This document shows, piece by piece, positions 50,383 to 59,464 of a stretch of 64,000 nucleotides of DNA (positions are counted from its first letter, which is position 1; every line of letters begins with the position of its first letter). The stretch is taken from assembly GCF_036621415.1 (NCBI RefSeq), contig NZ_CP030941.1, positions 3,346,001-3,410,000 of the forward strand, in the 5' to 3' direction. This DNA is from Nitratireductor thuwali. Lineage in GTDB: Bacteria > Pseudomonadota > Alphaproteobacteria > Rhizobiales > Rhizobiaceae. A program made the position numbers and the translations under genes. The notes under the pieces are model-generated. The model worked only from the letters and a program-made list of their open reading frames with translations, ran no database searches and was not told the origin of the DNA.

Positions 50383-51372
50383 GTGGCGGTTCTGGTGACG
50401 GGCGGCGCCGGCTATATCGGCAGCCATATGGTCTGGGAACTGCTCGACCATGGCGAGGACGTCGTCGTCCTCGACCGGCTGTCGACCGGGTTCGACTGGG
50501 CCGTGGCCGAGCCCGCGCGCCTGGTGGTCGGCGATATCGCCGACCAGAAGCTGGTCGAGGAAACCATCGAGCGCTGTTCGATCGACGCCATCATCCACTT
50601 CGCCGGCTCGATCATCGTGCCCGAATCCGTCGCCGATCCGCTCGGCTACTATCTGAACAACACGGTGAAATCGCGGGCGCTGATCGAAAGCGCGGTGCGC
50701 ACGGGCGTGCGCCATTTCATCTTCTCCTCGACGGCTGCCGTCTACGGCACGCCGCAAGCCAATCCGGTTTCCGAGGAAGAGCCGCTGAAGCCCGAATCTC
50801 CCTACGGCACGTCGAAGCTGATGACCGAGCTGATGCTGCGCGATACCGCCGCGGCCCATGACTTCGCCTATACGGCGCTGCGCTATTTCAATGTCTGCGG
50901 CGCCGACCCGAAGCTGCGCACCGGCCAGTCCACCAAGGGGGCCACGCACCTGATCAAGGTCGCCTGCGAGACCGCGACGGGCAAGCGCCCGCAGATGGAG
51001 GTCTTCGGCGACGACTATCCGACGCGGGACGGCACCTGCGTGCGCGATTACATCCACGTCTCGGATCTGGTGAACGCGCATTACCTGGCGCTTGAGCGCC
51101 TGCGCGCCGGCGGCGGGAGCCTGATGGCCAATTGCGGCTATGGCCGCGGCTATTCGGTTCTCGACGTGATCGACACCGTCAAGCGCGTCAGCGGCACGGA
51201 TTTCGCCGTGAAGCGGAGCGCCAGACGCCCCGGAGACGCGGTGTCCATCGTGGCCAGCGCGGAGCGCTGCGTCTCGAAGCTCGGATGGAAGCCGCAGCAT
51301 GACGATCTGGAAGAGATCGTCAGCCATGCCTTGCGCTGGGAGGAGAAGCTGGCGCGCCGCAATCGGCTGTAA
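50383..51372 (+). CDS. galE: UDP-glucose 4-epimerase
   Basis: A 329-aa short-chain dehydrogenase-type epimerase with a GTG start preceded by GGAGAG. The NAD-binding motif GGAGYIG is at 7-13, the S-x-x-Y-x3-K active site appears as SSTAAVYG and SPYGTSK, and ALRYFNVCGADP follows. It interconverts UDP-glucose and UDP-galactose for surface polysaccharides. The next two genes face it from the opposite strand. Confidence 0.96.
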   Translation: MAVLVTGGAGYIGSHMVWELLDHGEDVVVLDRLSTGFDWAVAEPARLVVGDIADQKLVEETIERCSIDAIIHFAGSIIVPESVADPLGYYLNNTVKSRALIESAVRTGVRHFIFSSTAAVYGTPQANPVSEEEPLKPESPYGTSKLMTELMLRDTAAAHDFAYTALRYFNVCGADPKLRTGQSTKGATHLIKVACETATGKRPQMEVFGDDYPTRDGTCVRDYIHVSDLVNAHYLALERLRAGGGSLMANCGYGRGYSVLDVIDTVKRVSGTDFAVKRSARRPGDAVSIVASAERCVSKLGWKPQHDDLEEIVSHALRWEEKLARRNRL

Positions 51373-51397
51373 GCGGGCCGGCTATAAGCGGGGCCGG

Positions 51398-51997
51398 CTA
51401 TAGGCGGGAACGGCCAAAGGCGGGGATGGCGGTGCGTATGATGATCGCGACGTCGCCGGCCAGCGTCCAGTTCGCCAGATATTCCGCATCCGTTTGTGCG
51501 CACAGGGCCGGCCGCGACATGTCGATGCCGCGCAACTGGGCAAGGCCCGTGATGCCCGGACGGCTCGAGAAGACCCCCAGCCGCTCGCGATGCGCGATCA
51601 GTTCGTCCTGGGTGGTGAGGCAGGGGCGGGGACCGACGAGCGACATGTCGCCCTTCGCCACGTTCCACAGTTGCGGCAGCTCATCGAGCTTGGTGCGGCG
51701 CAAGAAGCGGCCGACGCCCGTGATGGCGGTCTTTTGCGCTTCATGGGTGGGCACCGACGGCGTGTCGGCGCGCATGGTGCGCAGCTTGTAGCAGCGGAAC
51801 GGCCTGCCGCCCCGGCCGACGCGCATCTGGCTGTATATGGCCGGGCCCTTCGAAGTGAGCCTGATGAGCAGGCCCATCGCCGCAATGACGGGCGCCGCCA
51901 CGGCAAGGCCCGGCAGGGACAGCGCCAGGTCGAAAGCACGCTTGATCCTGTGGGCGCCGCTCCCGGAAGACAGTCCGGACATTTCACCCGCGCTCAT
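51398..51997 (-). CDS. Undecaprenyl-phosphate sugar-1-phosphate transferase (initiating glycosyltransferase)
   Basis: A 199-aa monotopic phosphoglycosyl transferase. It starts with KRAFDLALSLPGLAVAAPVIAA, a membrane-associated helix, and has the catalytic D-E region in RRTKLDELPQLWNVAKGDMSLVGPRPC, the RPGITGLAQL motif and a final YLANWTLAGD segment. It attaches the first sugar-phosphate to undecaprenyl phosphate. It lies downstream of the CapD-like gene, 18 bp away. The 25 bp to galE contain a short GCGGGCCGGCTATAA direct repeat. Confidence 0.94.
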   Translation of the reverse strand: MSAGEMSGLSSGSGAHRIKRAFDLALSLPGLAVAAPVIAAMGLLIRLTSKGPAIYSQMRVGRGGRPFRCYKLRTMRADTPSVPTHEAQKTAITGVGRFLRRTKLDELPQLWNVAKGDMSLVGPRPCLTTQDELIAHRERLGVFSSRPGITGLAQLRGIDMSRPALCAQTDAEYLANWTLAGDVAIIIRTAIPAFGRSRL

Positions 51998-52015
51998 GAA
52001 ACGCCGCTTCCCCTG

Positions 52016-53965
52016 TCAAGCGGGCCGGCCGTACTGCGCCACCGGCGCCTCGTCTCCAGCGTCGGAGGCCGAGGAGGCGACGATGGCGACATCGCCTCCC
52101 TTTTCGAGATGCCCGAACAGGACCTGCCGCACCGCATCCTCGTCGCCGGTTTCAAGGGCTTCCCTCATCTGTGCGATCATGGCCGGAATACGCACCGCCT
52201 TCCCGTTCTGGGGATTGGCGCGAAGGATCTTGGGATGGCGCGTGGCGGTGACACCGGTCGGATCGTAAAAGAGCTCCTCGCTCAATTTCTCGCCATTGCG
52301 CATGCCGATCGTCTTGATCTCGATATCCCCGTCCGGATTGTCGTCGTCGCGGACGGTCAGGCCGGCGAGCATGATCATGTCCCTGGCCAGGTCGCGGATC
52401 CTGACCGGCTCGCCCATGTCGAGGAGGAGGATGTCGCCACTGTTCGACAGCGCGCCCGCCTGGACGATCAGCTCGGCCGCCTCGCGAACCGACATGAAAT
52501 AGCGCGTCATCTTCTCATCCGTCAGGGTGACGGGACCGCCGGCCGCTATCTGCTCCTTGAACAAGGGCACCACAGAGCCGCTGGACCCGATGACATTGCC
52601 GAACCTGACCGAGGAGAAGACGCCCTGTTTTCCGCCCCTATCCGTCCTGTTGCCGTAGTGGCGGACGATCAGCTCGGCCCAGCGCTTGGTCGCGCCCATG
52701 ACGCTTTTCGGCCGCACCGCCTTGTCCGAGGAGATCAGGACGAAGTTTTCGACATCGGCCGCGCAGGACTCCTTCACGAGATTCAGCGTGCCCAGAATAT
52801 TGTTGCGCACGCCCTCGATCACATTCTGCTCGACGAGCGATACATGCTTATAGGCGGCGCAGTGATAGACCGTCTCGACGGAATGCTCGCGCAGGGTTCG
52901 CTTCACCAGCGCCTCGTCGGTGACCGAGCCGAGGACGGGAACGATGGCAAAGTCGCCGTAGCGCCGCAGCTCCCGCTCGATCTGGTAGAGGCCGAGCTCG
53001 TTCATCTCCAACAGCACGAGCTTGGCGGGCTTGGCCTGCGCGACGGTGCGGCAGACCGCCGAGCCGATGGACCCCGCCGCGCCGGAGATCAAGATGGTGC
53101 GCCCGGCAACGGTGGACCGCATCAGCTCCGGATCGGCCGGAACCGGAGAGCGGCCAAGCAGGTCGTCGATGTCGATGTCGCGGATATAGCTGACGATATA
53201 CTTGCCCGAGGCCAGATCGGCGATCGGCGGGAGCACACGGATCTTGACCGGAAAACGGCCCAGGCTCGCCACCAGCTCGCGGCGCCGCCGCGAACTGGCC
53301 TGGTTGGTGGCGATGATGACCTCCGTCACGCCGAGATTGGGGATGAGTTCCTCGAGCCGATCCGTGGCGAAAACGCGAATGCCAAGAATGTCCATGCCCC
53401 GCAGCCCGGGGTCGTCGGACAGGAAGCCGACCACCCGGCGGTCCGGCGAGGCGTTCAGCGCCTCGACGAGATGCACGGCCGGATCGCCCGCCCCGTAAAC
53501 GAGCACTTTCTGCTTGTCCGCCGCGCGCGGGACGCCGCTCCGCAGCAGCCATTTGACGGCGAAGCGGGTGCCGGCAACGGCGGCGATGCTGCCGACCCAG
53601 TAGAGCACAGCAATCGTCCGGGGAATGCCGGAGGCGCCGTAGGACAGCGTGAGAAACACGAGGCTGACCCAGATCAGCGTCGAGACGGTGACGGCCTGGA
53701 CGATCGTCCAGATCGCCCGCTCACGCAGATAGCGCAGGACGGCGCGGTAAAGCCCCATATAGGCGAAGATCGGGATGGCGATCAGCGGCCCGGCGACGAT
53801 GAACATCGCCTGTTCCATGTTCGGCACGAAAATGCGGTCGAACCGGATGCAGAACGAGACCCAGATGATGAACATCAGGCCAAGAAAATCAGCGGCAACC
53901 AGCATCAGGCGCTTCGTCCGCCGCGGACGGGCCTGAAGCCATTCACGGGCTCTGATCAACGTCAT
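52016..53965 (-). CDS. CapD/WbpM-type nucleotide-sugar dehydratase, membrane-bound
   Basis: A 649-aa protein: four N-terminal membrane helices (about 20-125), a CoA-binding-like domain (about 130-260), then a large epimerase/dehydratase domain. The second NAD motif is GAAGSIGSAVCR, followed by YHCAAYKHV and SSDKAVRPKSVMGATKRWAE, the FlaA1/WbpM form with Met in place of the usual Tyr. It converts UDP-GlcNAc to a 4-keto-6-deoxy sugar. It pairs with the sugar transferase just downstream. Confidence 0.94.
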   Translation of the reverse strand: MTLIRAREWLQARPRRTKRLMLVAADFLGLMFIIWVSFCIRFDRIFVPNMEQAMFIVAGPLIAIPIFAYMGLYRAVLRYLRERAIWTIVQAVTVSTLIWVSLVFLTLSYGASGIPRTIAVLYWVGSIAAVAGTRFAVKWLLRSGVPRAADKQKVLVYGAGDPAVHLVEALNASPDRRVVGFLSDDPGLRGMDILGIRVFATDRLEELIPNLGVTEVIIATNQASSRRRRELVASLGRFPVKIRVLPPIADLASGKYIVSYIRDIDIDDLLGRSPVPADPELMRSTVAGRTILISGAAGSIGSAVCRTVAQAKPAKLVLLEMNELGLYQIERELRRYGDFAIVPVLGSVTDEALVKRTLREHSVETVYHCAAYKHVSLVEQNVIEGVRNNILGTLNLVKESCAADVENFVLISSDKAVRPKSVMGATKRWAELIVRHYGNRTDRGGKQGVFSSVRFGNVIGSSGSVVPLFKEQIAAGGPVTLTDEKMTRYFMSVREAAELIVQAGALSNSGDILLLDMGEPVRIRDLARDMIMLAGLTVRDDDNPDGDIEIKTIGMRNGEKLSEELFYDPTGVTATRHPKILRANPQNGKAVRIPAMIAQMREALETGDEDAVRQVLFGHLEKGGDVAIVASSASDAGDEAPVAQYGRPA

Positions 53966-54241
53966 GGGCGGTCAGCAATCATCGGGCAGTCAACACTTGT
54001 TCTGCGTTCCGGAGGAGGCCGGCCGGTGCCGGCCGGATCCCCTCGACGGTTCCCGGCTCTATTAGCAGCAAACATTATTGAGGTCGAATAGCAAATGGTA
54101 CCCTGCCGTAACAGGAGCGGAGGCAGGACGCAAAACCGGCATTTCGCCCTCCTGGACCGGCTCGACGCCGTTGCACTTCACCCGCAGAATCTCTATAGGG
54201 GCTTCGTCCGGCATCCGGCCTTCCGGACCGCCGGACGGAGT

Positions 54242-54316
54242 TGGGGCGTCGCCAAGCGGTAAGGCAGCGGCTTTTGGTGCCGCCATTCGCAGGTTCGAAT
54301 CCTGCCGCCCCAGCCA
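54242..54316 (+). tRNA. tRNA-Gln (anticodon TTG)
   Basis: A 75-nt cloverleaf with CCA encoded at 54314-54316. The acceptor pairs TGGGGCG with CGCCCCA, the anticodon stem is GCGGC/GCCGC with loop TTTTGGT and anticodon TTG at 54274-54276, and the T arm has the usual GGTTCGAATCC. It reads CAA and CAG glutamine codons. The 276 bp before it (53966-54241) hold no evident gene. Confidence 0.97.
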
Positions 54317-54456
54317 GCCTTCGCTGGCAACCTCGACGAGCTTCGGTCGGATAAGCCAGCTACGGCGTTTTGGGAGCAAAGCAGGCGAAGGCCGTAACTC
54401 GAAGCGAGGAGGCGGATCAGATCGCAGTTGAATTCCTTCCGGGTTGACAAGCTGGA

Positions 54457-54732
54457 TCATCTAAGCAGACGGAATCGGCCACGCGATTCCCATTTCACGA
54501 GGTCCGTGTCCTTCGGCGGCTCAAGTGTATAGTAGCTATATTCCGAAGCCTGCTCGAACCACTTATATTGCGCCCGTGTAAATCGCAGAAGCAGCAGGTT
54601 CTCGTAAATTTCGGTGTGAATCTGCTTTATGTTCGCGTTGCGAGCGAACGCGACCGACACAAATTCGACCATTCGGTAGCCAGCCCCAATCGTCCTTGCG
54701 CTGCCATCGGCCTCCCAAAGCTGCTGGCGCAT
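54457..54732 (-). pseudogene. Unrecognised ORF, perhaps a truncated gene
   Basis: A 91-aa frame from MRQQLWEADG to ...RGRFRLLR. The middle (VEFVSVAFARNANIKQIHTEIYENLLLLRF) reads like a real protein, but I do not recognise a family. The frame stays open upstream as far as 55008, but from about 54800 it runs through the ParDE promoter and antisense to parD, so any longer start is unlikely. It could be the 3' remnant of a gene cut by arrival of the ParDE pair, or a small intact gene. Confidence 0.4.
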
Positions 54733-54808
54733 GGCCGGGCCGTATGCGTCCCGAAGCGTTGGTGGGCAGCCCGACAAAGAAAGCAACCGCTGCGCGCTGC
54801 TGCTTGTC

Positions 54809-54837
54809 TTGACAAAAGTGCTACTTGGTAGCACTTT
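54809..54837 (+). promoter_or_regulatory. Promoter and operator of the ParDE operon
   Basis: TTGACA (54809-54814) is a good -35 box. Directly after it AAAGTGCTAC (54815-54824) and GTAGCACTTT (54828-54837) make a perfect 10-bp inverted repeat with a 3-bp spacer. It ends 21 bp before the parD ATG, as expected for a ParD autorepressor site. Confidence 0.72.
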
Positions 54838-54858
54838 GCGTGGGAAAGGAGTGTGCTC

Positions 54859-55128
54859 ATGACCGTCAAATCCTCTATCTCGCTGACCGACCGCCAAGAC
54901 GCCTTCGTTCGCAGCCTTGTCGAAGAGGGACGGTATCCGAGCGTCAGTGCCGTGCTTCAGCAAGGTCTCGAATTGCTGCGTCTCAGGATGGAAGGCGAGG
55001 AGATCCAAGTTGAAGCGCTCAGAAATCTATTAGACGCACGTCGGGAGGGCTCGTTCGTTTCAGGCACAACGATGAAAGGCAGGATCGCAGCGATAGCCGA
55101 CAAGAAGCGCCGCGCCCGTGACATATAA
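54859..55128 (+). CDS. ParD-family antitoxin
   Basis: An 89-aa protein from ATG 54859 with AAAGGAG upstream (a GTG two codons earlier is in frame). The N-terminal ribbon-helix-helix reads SISLTDRQDAFVRSLVEEGRYPSVSAVLQQGLELLRLR, the ParD/CopG DNA-binding fold; the C-terminal part wraps the toxin. It ends in an 11-nt overlap with the toxin gene. It should neutralise the ParE protein and repress the operon through the perfect palindrome upstream. Confidence 0.92.
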   Translation: MTVKSSISLTDRQDAFVRSLVEEGRYPSVSAVLQQGLELLRLRMEGEEIQVEALRNLLDARREGSFVSGTTMKGRIAAIADKKRRARDI

Positions 55129-55462
55129 GGTCACGTTCTCGTCGGACGCGGAGCGTGATTTCGGACTCATCTTCGAATTTCTTCTTGAGAGCTACATCGA
55201 TTTCGGCGAGGCGCTCGCATCGGCAATCGATCGCGCGGAAGAGCGTGTTCAGGCAATCCGCGCCGATATCGAGGACCTTGCCAAAGCGCCGCATCGCGGG
55301 TCACTGCATGAAGAAATCCTGCCCGGCCTTCGCCATCTAACCCTTGGCCGGGCCGTCGTCTGGTTCGATATCGTCGAAAAGAAAAACGATGTCCGGGTTC
55401 TCGCGGTCTTTTTCGGTGGCCAGGACCATCTACGGCACATGCTGGCCAGGCTTCTCGCATAG
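55118..55462 (+). CDS. ParE/RelE-family toxin
   Basis: A 114-aa protein with a GTG start overlapping the antitoxin end. It has the RelE/ParE fold pattern: SSDAERDFGLIFEFLLESY, RIxDL-like helix, then APHRGSLHEEILPGLRHLTLGRAVVWFDI and VRVLAVFFGGQDHLRHM. ParE relatives usually inhibit DNA gyrase, RelE relatives cut mRNA; the C-terminal form is closer to ParE. Length is complete. This pair is cargo between tRNA-Gln and the phosphomannomutase gene. Confidence 0.9.
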   Translation: MTYKVTFSSDAERDFGLIFEFLLESYIDFGEALASAIDRAEERVQAIRADIEDLAKAPHRGSLHEEILPGLRHLTLGRAVVWFDIVEKKNDVRVLAVFFGGQDHLRHMLARLLA

Positions 55463-55582
55463 CGGTGGATTGCAGTGACTCGAGATCGAGAATCTCCCAC
55501 CTGCCCGCATCGGAGCCGACAGATATTTGAGCCAGGTTAGATGGCCGTGCGTCCACTCGGACGCACGAAAGACGCTCTATCT

Positions 55583-55643
55583 CCTTGTTTTTCCGCATTT
55601 ATGCGGACGCTAGGTGATTCCACCTGACTGCAAAATGCTATAG
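55583..55643. repeat. Double-hairpin interspersed repeat (second copy)
   Basis: Same element as 13191-13249: CCGCAT/ATGCGG hairpin, then a second imperfect TAGGTG...CACCTGA hairpin, then CTGCAAAATGCTATAG. It lies immediately beyond the stop of the minus-strand phosphomannomutase gene and about 120 bp past the ParE stop. Confidence 0.85.
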
Positions 55644-55648
55644 CCAGC

Positions 55649-57007
55649 TCAGCCGCCTTCGATCAGCCCTCTCAGCTCGTCCACCTTCTCCGTGAGCAAG
55701 GCCTTGTCGCCGCGGGTTTCCACGTTGAGCCTCAGGAGCGGTTCGGTGTTGGATGCGCGCAGGTTGAAGCGCCAGTTGTCGAAGGCCATGCCGAGGCCGT
55801 CGAGCGTCTCGAGCTCGGGGTTCAGCCGCTGGTAGTGCTCGGCCACCTTCTCGAGCACGCCCTTGGCGTCGTTGACGGTGAAGTTGATCTCGCCGGAGCA
55901 CGGGAATTTGGCGATCCTTTCTTCCAGGACGTCGGCCAGCCTGGCGCCTGAGGCCGACAGTTCCGAGACGACGGCAAGCCACGCCAGCATGCCCGAATCG
56001 CAGTAGCTGAAATCCCGGAAATAGTGGTGCGCGCTCATCTCGCCGCCATAGATGGCGTTCTCCTCGCGCATCATCTGCTTGAAATAGGCGTGGCCCGTGC
56101 GGCACGGCTTGGCGACGCCGCCGGCCGCCTCGACCACGTCGATCGTGTTCCAGGTCAGTCGCGGATCGTAGAGGATGATGCCGCCCGGCGCCTTTTCCAG
56201 CATGTGCTTGGCGATCATGCCGACGAGGTAATAGCCCTCCACGAAGCGGCCGAGGTGATCATAGAGGAAGCAGCGGTCGAAATCGCCGTCCCAGGCGATG
56301 GCAAGGTCCGCGCCATGCTCGACGACGGCGCGGCTGGCTTTCTCGCGCTTTTCCGGAAGAAGAGGGTTCGGTATGCCGTTGGGCAGACGGGGATCGGGCT
56401 CATGATCGACCTTTATGAAGGTGAAGGGCAGGTGCCGTTCCAGAAGGTCGATCACCGGGCCGGCGCAGCCATTGCCGGCGTGGCAGACGATCTTCAGCGG
56501 CTTGAGGTCTTGTCCGGCCACTTCCGCCAGAAGCCGCTCGATATAGGCCTCGCGGTCGCATGTTTCGTGAAGCACGCCGCGCTCGGCGTAGCTGCTGGCG
56601 GTTTCGAAAAGCCTGTCCGAGCGCAACAGCTTCTCGATGGCGTTGAAGGCGTTGTCGGGCGTTGCGGCGGCCGCGCCCTTCAGCACCATCTTGATGCCGT
56701 TGTAGTCGATCGGATTGTGGCTCGCCGTCACCATCAGGCCGGCATCCGCGCCGGAGCGTGCGGTATGGAAATAGACCTCTTCGGTGCCGCACTGGCCGAC
56801 CGGGAGCACGTCCACGCCGCTGTCGAGAAAGCCCTGGGCCAGCGCCTGCGCCAGCGCCGGGCTGTCGAGGCGCATGTCGTGCCCCAGAACGACCGATTTG
56901 GTGCCGAGCGAGGCCTTCGTCGCCTGGGCAAAACGATAGGCGAAGGGAACGTTGAGTTCCTGTGGAATTTGGCCGCGAACGTCATACGCCTTGAAAGGAG
57001 CGCCCAT
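55649..57007 (-). CDS. Phosphomannomutase/phosphoglucomutase
   Basis: A 452-aa alpha-D-phosphohexomutase. The phosphoserine loop is MVTASHNPIDYNGIKMV, the metal loop is AWDGDFDRCF, the sugar-binding loop is GGEMSAHHYF, and the phosphate-binding loop is RASNTEPLLRLNVET. It interconverts hexose 6-phosphate and hexose 1-phosphate, supplying GDP-mannose or UDP-glucose precursors. Divergent from the DegT aminotransferase; the 241-bp gap 57008-57248 has no other gene. Confidence 0.96.
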   Translation of the reverse strand: MGAPFKAYDVRGQIPQELNVPFAYRFAQATKASLGTKSVVLGHDMRLDSPALAQALAQGFLDSGVDVLPVGQCGTEEVYFHTARSGADAGLMVTASHNPIDYNGIKMVLKGAAAATPDNAFNAIEKLLRSDRLFETASSYAERGVLHETCDREAYIERLLAEVAGQDLKPLKIVCHAGNGCAGPVIDLLERHLPFTFIKVDHEPDPRLPNGIPNPLLPEKREKASRAVVEHGADLAIAWDGDFDRCFLYDHLGRFVEGYYLVGMIAKHMLEKAPGGIILYDPRLTWNTIDVVEAAGGVAKPCRTGHAYFKQMMREENAIYGGEMSAHHYFRDFSYCDSGMLAWLAVVSELSASGARLADVLEERIAKFPCSGEINFTVNDAKGVLEKVAEHYQRLNPELETLDGLGMAFDNWRFNLRASNTEPLLRLNVETRGDKALLTEKVDELRGLIEGG

Positions 57008-57248
57008 GCCTGTCCTTCTCCTGAGTTGGAAATGCGGCCGATCGCGGCCGCCGGATGCCCTGTACTATCCCTTCTGTTAGATGTGAAATCATGGCAAAGC
57101 AAATCACGGCGCTTCTTCGCCGATCACCGGCTGTGACAATGCGGCCGACAGATTGAACGTTCCCCCATGTTGCGAAAATTCCCCGGCCCGCCTATTCAGC
57201 GGTCTGTGTTCGAAGGCCCCGGCAACGCGCCGCAAGGTAGGAAGCCAA

Positions 57249-58376
57249 ATGCAGTTCATCGATCTCGGCGCGCAGCGTGAGCGCATCCAGGGCAGGCTGG
57301 AGAAGCGTCTGGCCAAGGTGCTGGCCGAAGGCCGCTATATATTGGGACCGGAAGTCGCCGAATTGGAGCAGCAGCTGGCCGAGCATATCGGCGTCCGGCA
57401 CGCGGTGGCCTGCGCCAACGGCACCGACGCGCTGCTGATCCCCTTGAGGGCCATGGGCATCGGCCCCGGCGATGCCGTCTTCTGCCCCAGCTTCACCTTC
57501 GCCGCGACGGCGGAAGTGGTTGCCCTTGCGGGCGCTTCGCCGGTCTTCGTCGACATCGACCCCGACACCTACAACATCGATACGGAAAGCCTGGAAGCGG
57601 CCATCCGCCATGTGCGCGAGGAGACGGCGCTTACGCCGAGGGCGATCATCCCGGTCGACCTGTTCGGCCTTGCCGCGGATTATCAGACGATCTCGCGCAT
57701 TGCGGCGCGGGAGGAGCTTTTCGTCATCGAGGACGCCGCGCAGGCGACGGGCGGTTCCTCCGGCAATACGATGTGCGGCGCGTTCGGCGACGTGGCGGGC
57801 ACCAGCTTCTATCCCGCCAAGCCGCTGGGCTGCTACGGCGACGGCGGCGCGATGTTCACCAATGACGACGATCTTGCCGAGAAGCTGCGGTCCATCGCCT
57901 TTCACGGCAAGGGCAAGAGCCAGTACGACAATGTGCGCATCGGCCTGAATTCACGCCTGGATACGATCCAGGCCGCCATCCTGATCGAGAAGCTGGGCCT
58001 GCTGGCCGAGGAAATGGACCTGCGCCAGGCCGTGGCCGACCGCTACGCCGAGGGGCTTGGGGACCTGGTCAAGGTGCCGCGCATCGCCGCGGGCAACCGT
58101 TCGGCATGGGCGCAATACGCCATCGAGACGCCGGAGCGGGACGCCGTGCGGGCGCACCTTTCCGAGAAGGGGATTCCCTCGGTGGTCTATTACGAGCGGC
58201 CGCTGCATGTGCAGGAAGCCTACAGCGCCTATCCGCGGACGCCGACGGGCCTGCCCGTTTCGGAGGGCCTGCCGGAGCGCATTCTCTGCCTGCCCATGCA
58301 CCCCTATCTGACGCATTCGGACCAGGACCGGGTCATCGAAGCGGTGCGCGAGGGCGTCAGGCGGGCAGCGGAGTAG
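57249..58376 (+). CDS. DegT/DnrJ/EryC1/StrS-family sugar aminotransferase
   Basis: A 375-aa PLP enzyme read from MQFIDLGAQ. The PLP lysine is K191 in DVAGTSFYPAKPLGCYGDGG, with the cofactor Asp in VIEDAAQATG and the GTDAL loop at 58-62. Such enzymes transaminate 3- or 4-keto nucleotide sugars; a CapD-like dehydratase that makes a suitable keto sugar is encoded at 52016-53965, so they may act in sequence (inference). It looks like WbpE/PerA relatives, substrate not decidable. Confidence 0.93.
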   Translation: MQFIDLGAQRERIQGRLEKRLAKVLAEGRYILGPEVAELEQQLAEHIGVRHAVACANGTDALLIPLRAMGIGPGDAVFCPSFTFAATAEVVALAGASPVFVDIDPDTYNIDTESLEAAIRHVREETALTPRAIIPVDLFGLAADYQTISRIAAREELFVIEDAAQATGGSSGNTMCGAFGDVAGTSFYPAKPLGCYGDGGAMFTNDDDLAEKLRSIAFHGKGKSQYDNVRIGLNSRLDTIQAAILIEKLGLLAEEMDLRQAVADRYAEGLGDLVKVPRIAAGNRSAWAQYAIETPERDAVRAHLSEKGIPSVVYYERPLHVQEAYSAYPRTPTGLPVSEGLPERILCLPMHPYLTHSDQDRVIEAVREGVRRAAE

Positions 58377-58557
58377 CGGCGGACGGTGGAGCGCGGCGAA
58401 ACAACTTTCCGCCGCCGCTCCAAAAGACGCAAATAACGCTTACCCAGCGGCCCAACCTTGGTTTCGGTCTCCTTGAGGGTGGTACGCCCTGAATGTACTT
58501 TCGCTCCGTATCAAAGCGCGGATGCTGGCGTCAGCGCGCGCACAGGTGGAGTATGAG

Positions 58558-59463
58558 ATGCCGGCGACCCTATCGCACCTTCAGCGGCTCGAAGCCGAGG
58601 CGATCCACATCATGCGGGAGGTGGCGGCGACCTTTTCCAAGCCGGTGATGCTTTATTCGATCGGCAAGGATTCCTCGGTGCTGCTTCATCTGGCGATGAA
58701 GGCCTTCTATCCGGCCAAGCCGCCCTTTCCCATCCTGCACGTGGACACGACCTGGAAGTTCCGCGAGATGATCGACTTCCGCGACCGCATGGCGCGCGAG
58801 CTCGGCTTCGATCTTCTGGTTCACATCAACGAGGACGGCGTGCGCGAGGGCATCGGCCCCTTCAGCCACGGCTCCAATGTCCACACCCATGTGATGAAGA
58901 CGGTGGCGCTGCGCCAGGCGCTGGACAAGCACGGCTTCGACGCGGCCTTTGGCGGCGCCCGCCGGGACGAGGAGAAGTCGCGCGCCAAGGAGCGCATCTT
59001 CTCCTTCCGCACCAAGACGCATGGCTGGGATCCCAAGAACCAGCGCCCGGAGATGTGGAAGACCTACAACACGCGCGTCGCGCAAGGGGAATCGATCCGC
59101 GTGTTTCCGCTGTCCAACTGGACCGAGCTCGACATCTGGCAGTACATCCTGCAGGAGGACATTCCGATCGTCCCGCTCTATTTCGCCAAGAAGCGCCCCG
59201 TGGTGGAGCGCGGCGGCATGACCATCATGGTAGACGATGACCGGATGGAGCTCTTGCCGGGCGAGAGGATCGAAGAGCGCATGGTGCGCTTTCGCACGCT
59301 CGGCTGTTATCCGCTGACCGGCGCGATCGAATCGTCCGCCGATACGCTCGAGGCCATTGTCGCCGAGATGCTGACGGCGCGCACTTCGGAGCGCCAGGGC
59401 AGGGCCATCGACAAGGACGAGGCGGGCTCCATGGAGAAGAAGAAGCGCGAGGGGTATTTCTGA
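58558..59463 (+). CDS. cysD: Sulfate adenylyltransferase subunit 2 (CysD)
   Basis: A 301-aa PP-loop ATPase. The PP motif is [19 protein letters not shown] and the later conserved parts are [21 protein letters not shown] and the [16 protein letters not shown] end. With CysN it makes APS from ATP and sulfate. Read from ATG 58558 preceded by GGTGGAG. A single base separates it from cysNC. It is also close to rhizobial NodP. Confidence 0.97.
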   Translation: MPATLSHLQRLEAEAIHIMREVAATFSKPVMLYSIGKDSSVLLHLAMKAFYPAKPPFPILHVDTTWKFREMIDFRDRMARELGFDLLVHINEDGVREGIGPFSHGSNVHTHVMKTVALRQALDKHGFDAAFGGARRDEEKSRAKERIFSFRTKTHGWDPKNQRPEMWKTYNTRVAQGESIRVFPLSNWTELDIWQYILQEDIPIVPLYFAKKRPVVERGGMTIMVDDDRMELLPGERIEERMVRFRTLGCYPLTGAIESSADTLEAIVAEMLTARTSERQGRAIDKDEAGSMEKKKREGYF

Positions 59464-59464
59464 G

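Noticed and set aside
54062..54460. A 132-aa minus-strand frame covering tRNA-Gln
   Set aside because: It includes the GWLGRQDSNLR-type translation of tRNA antisense that is often mis-annotated as a protein; the DNA is the tRNA and its flanks.
54242..55643. Prophage or full genomic island at tRNA-Gln
   Set aside because: No integrase, phage genes or repeated tRNA end are seen; only a TA pair and one doubtful ORF are present.
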